A DNA stretch of 64,000 bases from an uncultured Clostridia bacterium. GTDB taxonomy: Bacteria; Bacillota; Clostridia; Christensenellales; CAG-314. Of the stretch, positions 1 to 8,375 are shown piece by piece; the stretch's first letter is position 1, and every line of letters starts with the position of its first letter. Where the stretch lies: positions 177,454 through 241,453 of the forward strand of contig CALVWF010000003.1 of the NCBI GenBank assembly GCA_944364615.1. Reading direction: 5' to 3'. Position numbers and translations under genes: made by a program. Below the pieces are notes generated by a model. The model was not told the DNA's origin and did no database searches. It saw only the letters and a program-made list of their open reading frames with translations.

Positions 1-957
1 CTTGCAAAAAATTTCGTCAACACGGCATCCGCTTACGATCGGACGTTGGACGAGGCGGTAAGCCGACTTGAAGCGCTATGTATAGAAGCGGATGACCTTT
101 CGCAAATGCTTGAACAGTATCTGAACGACACGGAATACAGTGCAGGCGATGCGGACAGAATTGAAGAACGTCGGGAACGCGTTCGTACTCTTAAAAACAA
201 GTACGGCGGGACTGTGGAAAAAGCGCTGCAATATCTCGACAACGCTAAAAGACAGTATTCACAACTGCTGGACAGCGATCATCGGATAGCGTTACTAATG
301 CAGGAAAAACAGGATGTCTTAAACAAACTTTACCGTTTGTCCGAACAAATGTCTGACATCAGACGCAGACAGGCAGAGGTATTCGCTGCCGATATTAAAA
401 AGCAATTGGATGACCTCGGAATGAAAGGCACGACGTTTTCCGTGGTATTTAATGAAAAACCTTCATTTGAGCAATATGAAAAGTTTGTGGGAGCGAACGG
501 CTTTGACAGCGCGGAATTTTTGTTTTCCGCCAACAAGGGAGAGCCTTTGAAACCTTTGAGCAAGGTTATAAGCGGAGGCGAAATGTCACGCTTTATGCTT
601 GCCGTTAAAAACATCACGGCAACGGTGGAAAATATTCCCACAATGGTTTTCGACGAAATAGACACCGGTATTTCCGGTAATATGGCGCAAAAGGTTGCGG
701 TTAAACTCAACAGAGTTTCGCGAAATTACCAGTGTATCGCAATTACTCACTTGCCGCATATAGTTGCAATGGCGGACAACAATATTGTAATTACCAAGGG
801 CGAGCAGGATGGCAGAACAGTATCTTCGGCAACTTATGCTTTGGGAGAAGACAAGGTGCGCGAAGTGGCTCGACTGATGGGCGGTGTAGGACAACATTCT
901 CTTGTCAATGCCGACGAACTGATAGAGTGGGCCAACAGGCAAAAACTTTGCGATTGA
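1..957 (+). CDS. recN: DNA repair protein RecN (5'-truncated by window edge)
   Basis: Partial gene: the frame is open from base 1, so the N-terminal ATP-binding half lies upstream of the window. The 318 visible residues include a charged, helical stretch typical of the RecN coiled coil (about 20-130), an ABC-signature-like SGGEMSRFMLAVK (near 191), a Walker B segment VFDEIDTGISG (near 216) and the following ITHLPHIVAMAD. RecN is an SMC-like ATPase that acts early in double-strand break repair. An internal TTG at base 46 is not the start, because RecN-like sequence continues upstream of it. A terminator follows the stop. recN next to spoIVB is a common order in spore-forming Firmicutes. Confidence 0.95.
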   Translation, partial: LAKNFVNTASAYDRTLDEAVSRLEALCIEADDLSQMLEQYLNDTEYSAGDADRIEERRERVRTLKNKYGGTVEKALQYLDNAKRQYSQLLDSDHRIALLMQEKQDVLNKLYRLSEQMSDIRRRQAEVFAADIKKQLDDLGMKGTTFSVVFNEKPSFEQYEKFVGANGFDSAEFLFSANKGEPLKPLSKVISGGEMSRFMLAVKNITATVENIPTMVFDEIDTGISGNMAQKVAVKLNRVSRNYQCIAITHLPHIVAMADNNIVITKGEQDGRTVSSATYALGEDKVREVARLMGGVGQHSLVNADELIEWANRQKLCD

Positions 958-975
958 ATAAACACTAACAACTAA

Positions 976-1006
976 GGGCAGATAGTTACGCTATCTGTCC
1001 TTTTGT
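976..1006 (+). terminator. Rho-independent terminator after recN
   Basis: A 10-bp stem (976-985 with 991-1000, one G-U pair) with a 5-base loop, followed by TTTTGTGTTGT. It separates recN from spoIVB. Confidence 0.85.
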
Positions 1007-1010
1007 GTTG

Positions 1011-1029
1011 TACTATTTCTGACATAGTA
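1011..1029. repeat. TACTAT-N7-ATAGTA palindrome, copy 1
   Basis: Perfect arms TACTAT and ATAGTA with spacer TTCTGAC. Here the symmetry extends to GTACTAT/ATAGTAC (1010-1030). It lies between the recN terminator and spoIVB, 168 bp before the spoIVB start. One of seven exact copies in the window. Confidence 0.8.
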
Positions 1030-1197
1030 CATTATTTCGGGGGTATTTTGGTGATTTTCGGAGGGCAAACAAATTCGTTACGTCACTTTGTCATGTATCA
1101 TTCGGGCTGAAAAAATAGTAGACGCCGTTTTTAAAAAAAGTAAATATAATTAGCGCAACGGCACAAACTACAGTTAAATTGCATTTGTGAGGTAGTC

Positions 1198-2271
1198 ATG
1201 AAACGTATTTTACTTTTTGTGCTAATGGTAACGGCGTTGTTTTCCGTATTTATGATTCAGCCGAAACAGGCTTTTGCAGCGGAAAGCGACGATGACATTT
1301 TTTCTAAAATCGGCGACTTGTTTGCGCCCGGCGCAAGCAAAGAAAAAATAGATGAACAGGTTTATGTCGGCGGATATGCAATAGGCATGACTATCGACGG
1401 CAACGGAGTTACCGTAATAGGTCTGAACGAGTTTTTCAACTCTGACGGTAAACTTGTGTGTCCTGCAGTGGAAGCGGGTCTGCAGTTGCACGACGTTATA
1501 GTCGAATTGGATGGAAGAAAGATATTCAATTCCACCAAGTTGTCGGAGATTGCGTCAAAAAGCGGCGGAAAAGAACTCAGATTGCGGTATATCAGACAGG
1601 GCAAAGTCGCTGAAACTTATATAGTACCGCAGATGGATCTTGCCAACAAGCAATACAGACTCGGACTGTGGACAAAAGACAGCAGCAGCGGCATAGGTAC
1701 GCTGACTTATGTCAAAAAGGATTTGTCCTTCGGTTCGTTGGGACATCCCATTTGCGACGGCAAGGGCAATATTGTCAATTGTGACAACGGAGGCGTTTAC
1801 AGTTGCAACATCAACGGAGTGAACAAGGGCGTAAAAGGAACGGCGGGTGAACTTAAAGGCACGTTCAGTTTCGAAGATTGCATCGGGCTGTTGCACAAGA
1901 ACAACAAATTTGGCGCATTCGGCACATTCAAGGCAATGCCTTTTGACGATATGCAACTTATAGACGTTGCGTCGGTAGGAGAGGTTCATCCCGGCAAAGC
2001 GTATATTTATTCAACGATAAACGGTAAAGAACGGTGTAAATACAGTGTGGAAATCATTAAAGCGGTCAAGCAGACTTCTCCCGACGACAAGGGTATGGTC
2101 TTGCGTGTGACGGACGAGCGGTTGCTGGACGCGACGGGCGGTATAGTTCAGGGGATGAGCGGAAGTCCCATTGTCCAGGACGGCAAACTGGTAGGAGCAG
2201 TTACGCACGTGTTCGTAAACGACCCCACAAAGGGATACGGAATGTACGCACAGTGGATGCTCGGGAATTAA
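1198..2271 (+). CDS. spoIVB: SpoIVB serine peptidase (stage IV sporulation protein B)
   Basis: The 357-aa protein starts with a hydrophobic export segment (about 5-27, ending QAFA). A PDZ-like region (about 65-150) follows, then an S55 peptidase domain. The catalytic His is expected at H183 in GSLGHPICD and the Ser at S321 in QGMSGSPI, followed by the family hallmark AVTHVFVNDPTKGYG. In B. subtilis SpoIVB is secreted from the forespore and triggers processing of pro-sigmaK. The ATG follows GAGGT. In many Clostridia spo0A comes next, but here the next gene is a SpoIIM-like membrane protein. Confidence 0.96.
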   Translation: MKRILLFVLMVTALFSVFMIQPKQAFAAESDDDIFSKIGDLFAPGASKEKIDEQVYVGGYAIGMTIDGNGVTVIGLNEFFNSDGKLVCPAVEAGLQLHDVIVELDGRKIFNSTKLSEIASKSGGKELRLRYIRQGKVAETYIVPQMDLANKQYRLGLWTKDSSSGIGTLTYVKKDLSFGSLGHPICDGKGNIVNCDNGGVYSCNINGVNKGVKGTAGELKGTFSFEDCIGLLHKNNKFGAFGTFKAMPFDDMQLIDVASVGEVHPGKAYIYSTINGKERCKYSVEIIKAVKQTSPDDKGMVLRVTDERLLDATGGIVQGMSGSPIVQDGKLVGAVTHVFVNDPTKGYGMYAQWMLGN

Positions 2272-2311
2272 TCCGAGCGCACGGTAGTGGCATGTCATTG
2301 CGGGTGTCGTT

Positions 2312-2341
2312 TGCATAATTGTCCCGCTACTTTCATAGCAT
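2312..2341 (+). promoter_or_regulatory. Candidate sigma-E promoter for the SpoIIM-like gene
   Basis: TGCATAAT, 14 bases, CATAGCAT resembles the sporulation sigma-E consensus (about KCATATT, N14, CATACAAT). The -10 ends five bases before the ATG at 2347, so the transcript could start at or next to the start codon. The assignment is by eye and rests partly on spoIIM being a sigma-E gene in B. subtilis. Confidence 0.35.
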
Positions 2342-2346
2342 TTAGT

Positions 2347-2934
2347 ATGAAAGTATACAATGGCTTGGCTTTAAATTTTCAACAACTGTGGGATACGTAT
2401 AAAAAGGATAAAGTAATTCTTATTCTTTGCTACGGACTTTTTGCGGTAGCGTTGGGTATTACATTTGCCTTTTACCGTCAGATAATGGCGTCATGGCTGT
2501 ATTCCGACAGATTTCAGTATCTGTACGGAATTATTTTCGAACGCAAACTTTTTTCCCTTCTGTTTACCTATATATGGAAAACCTTGTTACTGTATTTCGT
2601 AGCGCTGTTACTTGCGTGCAACCGGTATACAAGGTTTCTTTGCTTACTGTTACCCGTAGCGTGCGGCGTTTCCTGCGGGGTTTACTTTGCCGTTGCCTTT
2701 TCTTCATTCGGCGTTCTGGGCGTCATTGCGGGTATAGCGGTAATTCTTGTAGAACAACTGTTGAACGTGACTATAGTTATAATTGCTTTCAACGAATGTG
2801 GATGTTGTCAGTGCTGTTGTTTTACTGATTTACTTTTGCGTTACAAACTTACACAGTTGGCGTCTGTTCTCGCCGTAATCGCCAAATGTATTGCTAATTT
2901 TGTAATATTGAGTTTATTTATAGCGTTATTTTGA
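2347..2934 (+). CDS. Polytopic membrane protein, SpoIIM-like candidate
   Basis: A 195-aa, very hydrophobic protein with about five membrane segments (near residues 20-40, 70-95, 100-125, 125-150 and 170-195) and a cysteine cluster, CGCCQCCCF, before the last helix. Size, topology and position support SpoIIM: B. subtilis has spoIIM shortly before deoB (drm) and dacF, the next recognisable genes here. SpoIIM is part of the engulfment peptidoglycan machinery. Sequence similarity was not certain by eye, so the name is an inference. The ATG at 2347 is chosen over upstream in-frame starts because hydrophobic SpoIIM-like sequence begins after it. No clear ribosome site precedes it. Confidence 0.5.
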   Translation: MKVYNGLALNFQQLWDTYKKDKVILILCYGLFAVALGITFAFYRQIMASWLYSDRFQYLYGIIFERKLFSLLFTYIWKTLLLYFVALLLACNRYTRFLCLLLPVACGVSCGVYFAVAFSSFGVLGVIAGIAVILVEQLLNVTIVIIAFNECGCCQCCCFTDLLLRYKLTQLASVLAVIAKCIANFVILSLFIALF

Positions 2935-2963
2935 TTGTTAAATTGTAAAAGTTTTGATATAAT
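2935..2963 (+). promoter_or_regulatory. Sigma-A promoter of deoB
   Basis: TTGTTA, 17 bases, TATAAT. It begins directly after the stop codon of the preceding gene and leaves a short leader containing GGTGG before the deoB ATG. Confidence 0.75.
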
Positions 2964-2981
2964 TAGCGTAGGTGGTAGTAT

Positions 2982-4130
2982 ATGAGAGCATTTATTTTAG
3001 TTATAGACGGATTCGGAGTGGGCGCATTGCCCGACTGCAAGAAATACGGAGACTACGGCGCAAATACGTTGAAGAACGTGCGCAATGCCTACGACTTGAA
3101 TCTTCCCTGTCTTGCCGACATGGGATTGTACAATATCGACGGTACTTATAACGATGACCGTTTGCCCAACGGCGCTTACGGCCGTATGGCGGAATTGTCA
3201 AAGGGTAAGGATACTACTGTTGGACATTGGGAAATAGCAGGCATTGTGACAAAGGAGTTTATGCCTACATTCCCCAACGGTTTTCCCAAAGAATTCATTA
3301 CCCGTCTGGAAAAACAACTTGGTACAAAAGTACTGTGTAACAAACCTTACAGCGGTACGGAAGTAATAAAAGATTACGGTGAAGAACACCTGCGTACAGG
3401 TTACCCGATAGTGTACACTTCGGCGGACAGCGTATTGCAGATTGCCGTACACATGGACAAATATACTATTGAACAGTTGTACAACATGTGTTTGAAAGCA
3501 CGCAAACTGTGCGAGGGCAAGTACGGCGTGGGCAGAATAATCGCCCGTCCCTTTGAAGGACAGTACCCGTTTGTGCGTACCGCAGATCGTAAGGACTTTT
3601 CTCTTGATCCGCCCGGCGAAACATTGCTTGACGCTGTCAAGGCAAACGGATTGGAAAGCGTTGCCGTAGGCAAAATAGAATATATTTTCAACGGCAGAGG
3701 AATTACGCGCAGTATTCACACCGAAAGCAATCTCGACGGATTGGAAAAGACCATCGAAATTGCCAAGGAAAACTTTGACGGTCTGGTGTTTGTCAATCTT
3801 GTAGACACCGACATGAAATACGGTCATCGCCGTGACGTATACGGTTACGCTCAGGCGCTTGAAGAAATTGACAAAAAAGTCGGCGAACTGTTGCCTCTGT
3901 TGAAAAAAGACGACGTACTGTACATTACGGGCGATCACGGTTGCGATCCGACTCACAAGGCGCATACCGATCACACCAGGGAGTACACGCCGTTGCTTAT
4001 TTACGGTTGTGACATCGTTCCGACAAATCTCGGCACAATGTCGGGAATGGACGTCATAAACGATACTATTCGTCAGCAACTCGGACTGCCTTTCGGCGCA
4101 AAGTCCGTGTGGGAAAAGATCACTATGTGA
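2982..4130 (+). CDS. deoB: Phosphopentomutase DeoB
   Basis: The 382-aa protein interconverts (deoxy)ribose 1-phosphate and 5-phosphate in nucleoside salvage, in the cytoplasm. It belongs to the alkaline phosphatase superfamily. Metal-site motifs are visible: VIDGFGVGALPD at the N terminus, KDTTVGHWEIAG (phospho-acceptor Thr region), and near the C terminus TGDHGCDPTHKAHTDHTREY. Length is typical. It has its own sigma-A promoter and sits upstream of an unknown membrane protein and a DacF-type gene. In B. subtilis deoB also lies upstream of dacF. Confidence 0.97.
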   Translation: MRAFILVIDGFGVGALPDCKKYGDYGANTLKNVRNAYDLNLPCLADMGLYNIDGTYNDDRLPNGAYGRMAELSKGKDTTVGHWEIAGIVTKEFMPTFPNGFPKEFITRLEKQLGTKVLCNKPYSGTEVIKDYGEEHLRTGYPIVYTSADSVLQIAVHMDKYTIEQLYNMCLKARKLCEGKYGVGRIIARPFEGQYPFVRTADRKDFSLDPPGETLLDAVKANGLESVAVGKIEYIFNGRGITRSIHTESNLDGLEKTIEIAKENFDGLVFVNLVDTDMKYGHRRDVYGYAQALEEIDKKVGELLPLLKKDDVLYITGDHGCDPTHKAHTDHTREYTPLLIYGCDIVPTNLGTMSGMDVINDTIRQQLGLPFGAKSVWEKITM

Positions 4131-4140
4131 TTGTAAAACT

Positions 4141-4824
4141 ATGTATAACTTTAGTGATAAGTTAGCGCAAGAAGCATCCGAAAAGAAAGGAATTAAAAGT
4201 ATAATCGCCAAAGAACGCGAAAATATGCCGGAATACCAGTACAACTTTCTTTACAAGAGAGTAATGCCCGGTTTTGTGTTTGTAATCGGTGGAGCAATAG
4301 TGGTATTTATTGCGTGTTTGCTGATAGAGCACTTTACTAAAAACGAAATAGTTGCTTTTATTCCGTTTATTGCCTGGGCTGTGACTGTTGCCGTATTGCT
4401 TGTTCTGTTTGTTACAGGCACACTCAGAATGAACCGACGGATCGATGCGGACAACCTCAAACGACTCAACGAAAGGTTTTACATTACCGACAGCGCAGAG
4501 GCGGAAGAAAAAATGCGTTGCGAAGGCATTACAAAAGACAGTTGGAGTGTCAACGGTATTACCGTTCCGCTGTCTGAATGCGACGTGATATTCTTCTTCT
4601 ACGACAATTACGGAAGTATAAATTTTTCCATGCTGTTTGCAAATGACAATTTCAATTTGCTGTATGCATTGGATCTCGACGCATACAGTTACACGTGGTT
4701 TGTAAACAACATTGAAATAGTCCGTAATAAAGAAGTGTTCGGAATGTTGGTGAAGGACAAAGAAAAATTCGTAACTTTGTACAGACGTTACAAAAATCCG
4801 GAAAAAATGCTTGAAAATTTTTAA
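4141..4824 (+). CDS. Hypothetical protein with two membrane helices
   Basis: A 227-aa protein starting 10 bases after deoB with no other promoter seen, so probably cotranscribed with it. Residues 1-42 are charged, two hydrophobic helices lie at about 43-63 and 70-93, and the C-terminal 130 residues are soluble and acidic with many aromatic residues (VIFFFYDNYG, YALDLDAYSYTWF). The middle looks like a YcxB/PH-like fold (SWSVNGITVPLSECDVIFFF), but that is only an impression. A strong terminator follows. No family is assigned. Confidence 0.8.
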   Translation: MYNFSDKLAQEASEKKGIKSIIAKERENMPEYQYNFLYKRVMPGFVFVIGGAIVVFIACLLIEHFTKNEIVAFIPFIAWAVTVAVLLVLFVTGTLRMNRRIDADNLKRLNERFYITDSAEAEEKMRCEGITKDSWSVNGITVPLSECDVIFFFYDNYGSINFSMLFANDNFNLLYALDLDAYSYTWFVNNIEIVRNKEVFGMLVKDKEKFVTLYRRYKNPEKMLENF

Positions 4825-4839
4825 ATTTAATATTGTTCG

Positions 4840-4868
4840 CGCCGCTTGTTAAAAGCGGCGTTTTTTTT
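4840..4868 (+). terminator. Terminator of the deoB operon
   Basis: 8-bp GC-rich stem (4840-4847 with 4853-4860), 5-base loop, then eight T residues. Confidence 0.92.
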
Positions 4869-4970
4869 GTTCACTCTGCAAACGGTTGTTCCGTTCGGCG
4901 TCTGAAACGGCCGGTGCATAGTTATTTTTTAATTGCAGATACTAACGGTAACAAAATTTAAGGAGTGCCT

Positions 4971-6110
4971 ATGAAAAAAGCAGTATTGATTATATTGATT
5001 CTGACAATTATATCGGTTGCGATGTTCAGTTCTACGGTGATGGCGGACAGTTACGCCAAACCCTCCAAGAGCAGACAGGCATTACTGATGAACGAAAACG
5101 GCGAAGTACTTTATCAGCACAATTCCACCGAAAAACAGCCTATAGCAAGTATGACAAAAATAATGACATTGCTGTGCGTTTACGACGCAATTGACAGCGG
5201 TAAAATTTCTTTGTCGGATGTGATTACCTGTTCGGCAAATGCGTCGGGCATGGGCGGTTCGCAGGTTTTTCTCGAAACAGGAGGACAATATACGGTCAAC
5301 AACCTCATTAAATCGGTTGTGGTTTGCTCGGCGAATGACAGTTGCGTCGCTCTTGCCGAACATGTCAGCGGCAGCGTTGAAAACTTTGTCGCCGAAATGA
5401 ACAAAAAGGCGTCCGAACTTAAACTTGTCGCTACGCATTTCGAAAATCCGACAGGTCTTCCGCAGTTGAATCACTATTCCTGTGCGGCAGACGTTGCCAA
5501 TATGATGCGCGAATTGATAAAACATCCGCATTACTTTACATGTTCCAAGATTTGGATGGAAGACTTTCAGCATCCCGATGGCAGAATAACTGGTATGTCT
5601 AATACAAACAGACTGGTAAGATTTTACAACGGATGCGACGGCGGTAAAACAGGGTATACGTCTGAAGCAATGCATTGTCTGTGCGCAACTGCTAAACGAG
5701 GCGACACGAGATTTATTGCCGTCGTCGTGGGAGCGCCCGATAGCGCAACAAGATTTTCCGAAGTATCTTCAATGCTTGACTACGGATTTGCCAACTACGA
5801 AACAAAGGTTTTCATGGACAGCCATACGCAGATAGGCAGTGTAAAGGTACGCGGAGGTAAAGAAGGACAAGTGGAAGTAAACGCTTCCGAACCGCTTGTG
5901 GCGTTTACACGCAAGGGACAGTGTAATTGCGAAGTAGTTGTAGAACTTGCCGAAAACGTTAAAGCACCGGTCGCCAAAGGCGATGTAGTGGGCAAGGCGG
6001 CGCTTGTAAAGGACGGCGAACGTATAAAGGAAATTGAGTTGGTAGCAAGCTGTGACGTAGCCGTAAGAAGTTACGGACAGTATATCGGCGATATTGTAGG
6101 TGTCAACTGA
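4971..6110 (+). CDS. dacF: D-alanyl-D-alanine carboxypeptidase (S11, DacF-type)
   Basis: The 379-aa penicillin-binding protein trims D-Ala from peptidoglycan pentapeptides. An N-terminal export helix (about 3-25) is followed by the S11 domain with SMTK (S60, K63), SAN (S120, N122) and KTG (K226), then the C-terminal beta domain of PBP5-type enzymes. The ATG at 4971 is chosen because AAGGAG (4960-4965) precedes it. An in-frame GTG at 4965 overlaps that ribosome site. In B. subtilis dacF is next to spoIIA-sigF, whereas here it is 24 kb away. The dacF name rests on its position near deoB. A second S11 enzyme is encoded at 10586. Confidence 0.92.
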   Translation: MKKAVLIILILTIISVAMFSSTVMADSYAKPSKSRQALLMNENGEVLYQHNSTEKQPIASMTKIMTLLCVYDAIDSGKISLSDVITCSANASGMGGSQVFLETGGQYTVNNLIKSVVVCSANDSCVALAEHVSGSVENFVAEMNKKASELKLVATHFENPTGLPQLNHYSCAADVANMMRELIKHPHYFTCSKIWMEDFQHPDGRITGMSNTNRLVRFYNGCDGGKTGYTSEAMHCLCATAKRGDTRFIAVVVGAPDSATRFSEVSSMLDYGFANYETKVFMDSHTQIGSVKVRGGKEGQVEVNASEPLVAFTRKGQCNCEVVVELAENVKAPVAKGDVVGKAALVKDGERIKEIELVASCDVAVRSYGQYIGDIVGVN

Positions 6111-6135
6111 GTATTGTCAGATATAAAAGTCATTT

Positions 6136-6167
6136 GGGGAAGACTGCTGAAAGGTCTTCCCCTTTTT
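6136..6167 (+). terminator. Terminator after dacF
   Basis: 9-bp stem GGGGAAGAC/GTCTTCCCC (6136-6144 with 6154-6162) followed by TTTTT. Confidence 0.9.
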
Positions 6168-6198
6168 GGGGTTAAAACAACAATTTAGACTAATAAAA

Positions 6199-6227
6199 TT
6201 GACTTTTAGCGTTGTTTTTGATACACT
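6199..6227 (+). promoter_or_regulatory. Sigma-A promoter of the M50 protease-scpAB operon
   Basis: TTGACT, 17 bases, TACACT, 15 bases before the ATG at 6243, which has AAAGGTG upstream. Confidence 0.65.
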
Positions 6228-6242
6228 GTACAAAGGTGTATT

Positions 6243-6962
6243 ATGTTTATAATCGAACTATTGAAAAATTTCGGCAATGAATTTTGCCGCGAAGGTTTGC
6301 TCAACGTAATAGCGTTTATTATTGCCTTGATGTCGGCGCTTGTTTTGCATGAACTTGCGCACGGTATCGTTGCCAAGTGGAACGGCGACGACACTGCCAA
6401 ACTCATGGGACGCCTGACGTTAAATCCTCTGGCGCATTTCGACGTTGTCGGTCTGCTGATGATGTTGCTCGTCGGTTTCGGTTGGGCAAAGCCGGTTCCC
6501 GTAAATCCCAACAATTTCCGTAACAAGACAAAAGGAATGGTAAGTGTTTCGCTTGCAGGCGTGCTGACAAATATAATTTTAGCGTTTGTCTTTTCCCTTT
6601 TCTGGGTAGTGTGGGCACGCTACATATCGATGCCTGCTTTAGCAAACAACCTGTATTACCTCGACCACTTTATGTTGATGTTGTTCAATCTGATTGTGTC
6701 GATAAACATTTCCTTTGCGCTGTTCAACATTCTGCCACTGTATCCGTTGGACGGTTACAGATTTTTGTCCTGCTTTGTTTCGCAGGAAAATTCCTTCATG
6801 ACGTTTTTGCGCAGATACAGTCTGTACATCTTGCTGTTCCTGCTTATGTGGAACTACTTGCCGTTAATCGATGTCTATTCGCCGCTCAGTCTGTATATGA
6901 CGTATCTCGGAAACGGTTTGATAGACGCCTTTTTGAAACTTTGGGGGTTGATATTCGTATGA
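6243..6962 (+). CDS. Site-2 protease family (M50) membrane metalloprotease
   Basis: A 239-aa polytopic membrane protein with the zinc motif HELAH (about residues 37-41), the conserved GRLTLNPLAHFD after it, and the second M50 motif FNILPLYPLDGYR (about 161-173) that supplies the Asp ligand. It is the short YwhC-like form without a PDZ domain, common in Clostridia just upstream of scpA. The substrate is unknown. Its stop codon overlaps the scpA start (ATGA), implying translational coupling. Confidence 0.92.
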   Translation: MFIIELLKNFGNEFCREGLLNVIAFIIALMSALVLHELAHGIVAKWNGDDTAKLMGRLTLNPLAHFDVVGLLMMLLVGFGWAKPVPVNPNNFRNKTKGMVSVSLAGVLTNIILAFVFSLFWVVWARYISMPALANNLYYLDHFMLMLFNLIVSINISFALFNILPLYPLDGYRFLSCFVSQENSFMTFLRRYSLYILLFLLMWNYLPLIDVYSPLSLYMTYLGNGLIDAFLKLWGLIFV

Positions 6963-7768
6963 ACAATCAGGAAATACAGCAACAGTATTTATTTGATCAT
7001 CCTCAACCGGACAACGCCCTCAAACTGGAACTGTCCAATTTCGAAGGGCCTCTCGATCTGCTGCTGTTTCTGGTAAAGGAAAGCAAGATAGAGATTAAGG
7101 ATATATTTCTTTCGCAGGTCACGGAACAGTTTTTGCAGTATATGTCGCAATTGTCCACGGTAGACGTGGATCAGGCAAGCGAGTATATGGCTATTGCGGC
7201 AACTTTGTTGGAAATTAAATCCCGTGCTCTGTTGCCCATTGACCCGATTGACGATGAAGACCTCGAAGAAAAACAGCGCGGTCTTATACGCCAGATGGAA
7301 GAATATCAGCAGTTCAAAAAAATAGTTACCGAACTTAAAGAGCAGGAAATGGTCAACCGTTTTTACCGCGATCCGGAAAAAAGCGTCGGTCAGGAAGTAG
7401 TGGTAGTAAAGGAACAACTGAGTTTCGAAGGCTTTATGGAGGCTTTCAACAAGTTTCTCATGCGTATGCAGATAAAGACGCAGGCGGAAAACGTCTCGCG
7501 TGCCATTACCAAGGAAACATTTACCGTTGCTCAAAAGATTGAATTTTTGCGCGAAAAACTTTCCCAACAACCGCAGATCAACTTTTTTGAACTGTTCGAC
7601 GAGTATTCCACGCGTCTTGAAATAATCACCACTTTCAGTGCAATGCTCGAACTGTTGAAACTGCAATACATAAAGGTGATTCAGGACGGGTTGTTCGAAG
7701 ATATAAAAATTGTCAGACGTACCGATGCGGTACTTCAAGAGGTAAATTACAGTGAAGAACTTGAATAA
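6959..7768 (+). CDS. scpA: Segregation and condensation protein A
   Basis: The 269-aa kleisin of the bacterial condensin SMC-ScpA-ScpB. The N-terminal FEGPLDLLLFLVKESKIEIKDI is the ScpA hallmark that binds the SMC neck. The C-terminal winged helix (about 200-269) binds the SMC cap. The ATG at 6959 overlaps the stop of the protease gene. The longer open frame upstream overlaps that gene and is not used. The complex compacts and segregates the chromosome. Confidence 0.97.
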   Translation: MNNQEIQQQYLFDHPQPDNALKLELSNFEGPLDLLLFLVKESKIEIKDIFLSQVTEQFLQYMSQLSTVDVDQASEYMAIAATLLEIKSRALLPIDPIDDEDLEEKQRGLIRQMEEYQQFKKIVTELKEQEMVNRFYRDPEKSVGQEVVVVKEQLSFEGFMEAFNKFLMRMQIKTQAENVSRAITKETFTVAQKIEFLREKLSQQPQINFFELFDEYSTRLEIITTFSAMLELLKLQYIKVIQDGLFEDIKIVRRTDAVLQEVNYSEELE

Positions 7769-8375
7769 TATAATCGAATCAATTCTGTTTGTTTCCGGCA
7801 AGGCTGTCGAAATTGCGTTTATTGCGGAAAAGTTGGAAGTCCCGGTAGGCGATGTTAACAAAGCGATAGAGCAACTTAAACAGCGGTACAGCGGTGAAAG
7901 CGGAATACATCTGCTTACATTCAATAAGAAAGCGCAGTTTTCCAGCAACCCCGAATATGTTAAATCGGTGGAAAGCGTTCTCAATCCCATTAAGGAAAAG
8001 GAACTTACCAACGCAATGTTGGAAACGCTTGCTATTGTGGCTTACAAACAACCGGTTACCCGTGTCGAAATAGAGGAAATCCGCGGGGTGGATTGTACCT
8101 ACTCCGTGCAAAATCTTACACGACTCGGATTGATAGAAGCGGTTGGACGCAAAGAATCTATAGGTAAACCATTGCTTTTTGCTACAACCGACGAGTTTTT
8201 GAAAAGATTTTCTTTGACCTCTATTGACGATCTGCCCGATCATCAGGCTTTGCTCGGAAAACTTCAATCCATAGAACAAAACATCAATTCCGTCACGACG
8301 GTTGAAAAGCCGATGTTCAATACTCAGGACATACCGGAATTTCTTGAAGGGGAAAAGGTAGAAGTAGTGGAATGA
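7752..8375 (+). CDS. scpB: Segregation and condensation protein B
   Basis: A 207-aa partner of ScpA in the SMC condensin, with two winged-helix domains. The diagnostic ETLAIVAYKQPVTRVEIEEIRGVD lies at about residues 94-117. The start is GTG at 7752 with AGAGGT upstream, and it overlaps scpA by 17 bases. The last 40 residues are an acidic tail. The stop overlaps the next ATG (ATGA). Confidence 0.97.
   Translation: MKNLNNIIESILFVSGKAVEIAFIAEKLEVPVGDVNKAIEQLKQRYSGESGIHLLTFNKKAQFSSNPEYVKSVESVLNPIKEKELTNAMLETLAIVAYKQPVTRVEIEEIRGVDCTYSVQNLTRLGLIEAVGRKESIGKPLLFATTDEFLKRFSLTSIDDLPDHQALLGKLQSIEQNINSVTTVEKPMFNTQDIPEFLEGEKVEVVE

Noticed and set aside
1031..1197. Sigma-F/G promoter for spoIVB
   Set aside because: An AATAGTA segment near 1114 resembles a -10, but no -35 at the right distance was found, so it was not called.
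3198..4244. Long minus-strand frame (348 codons) opposite deoB
   Set aside because: Shadow of deoB, with no ribosome site and no recognisable domain. Similar antisense frames opposite pnp, mutL and pheT were rejected for the same reason.
6611..6958. 116-codon upstream extension of scpA
   Set aside because: It overlaps the M50 protease gene in another frame. ScpA homology begins at the ATG at 6959.
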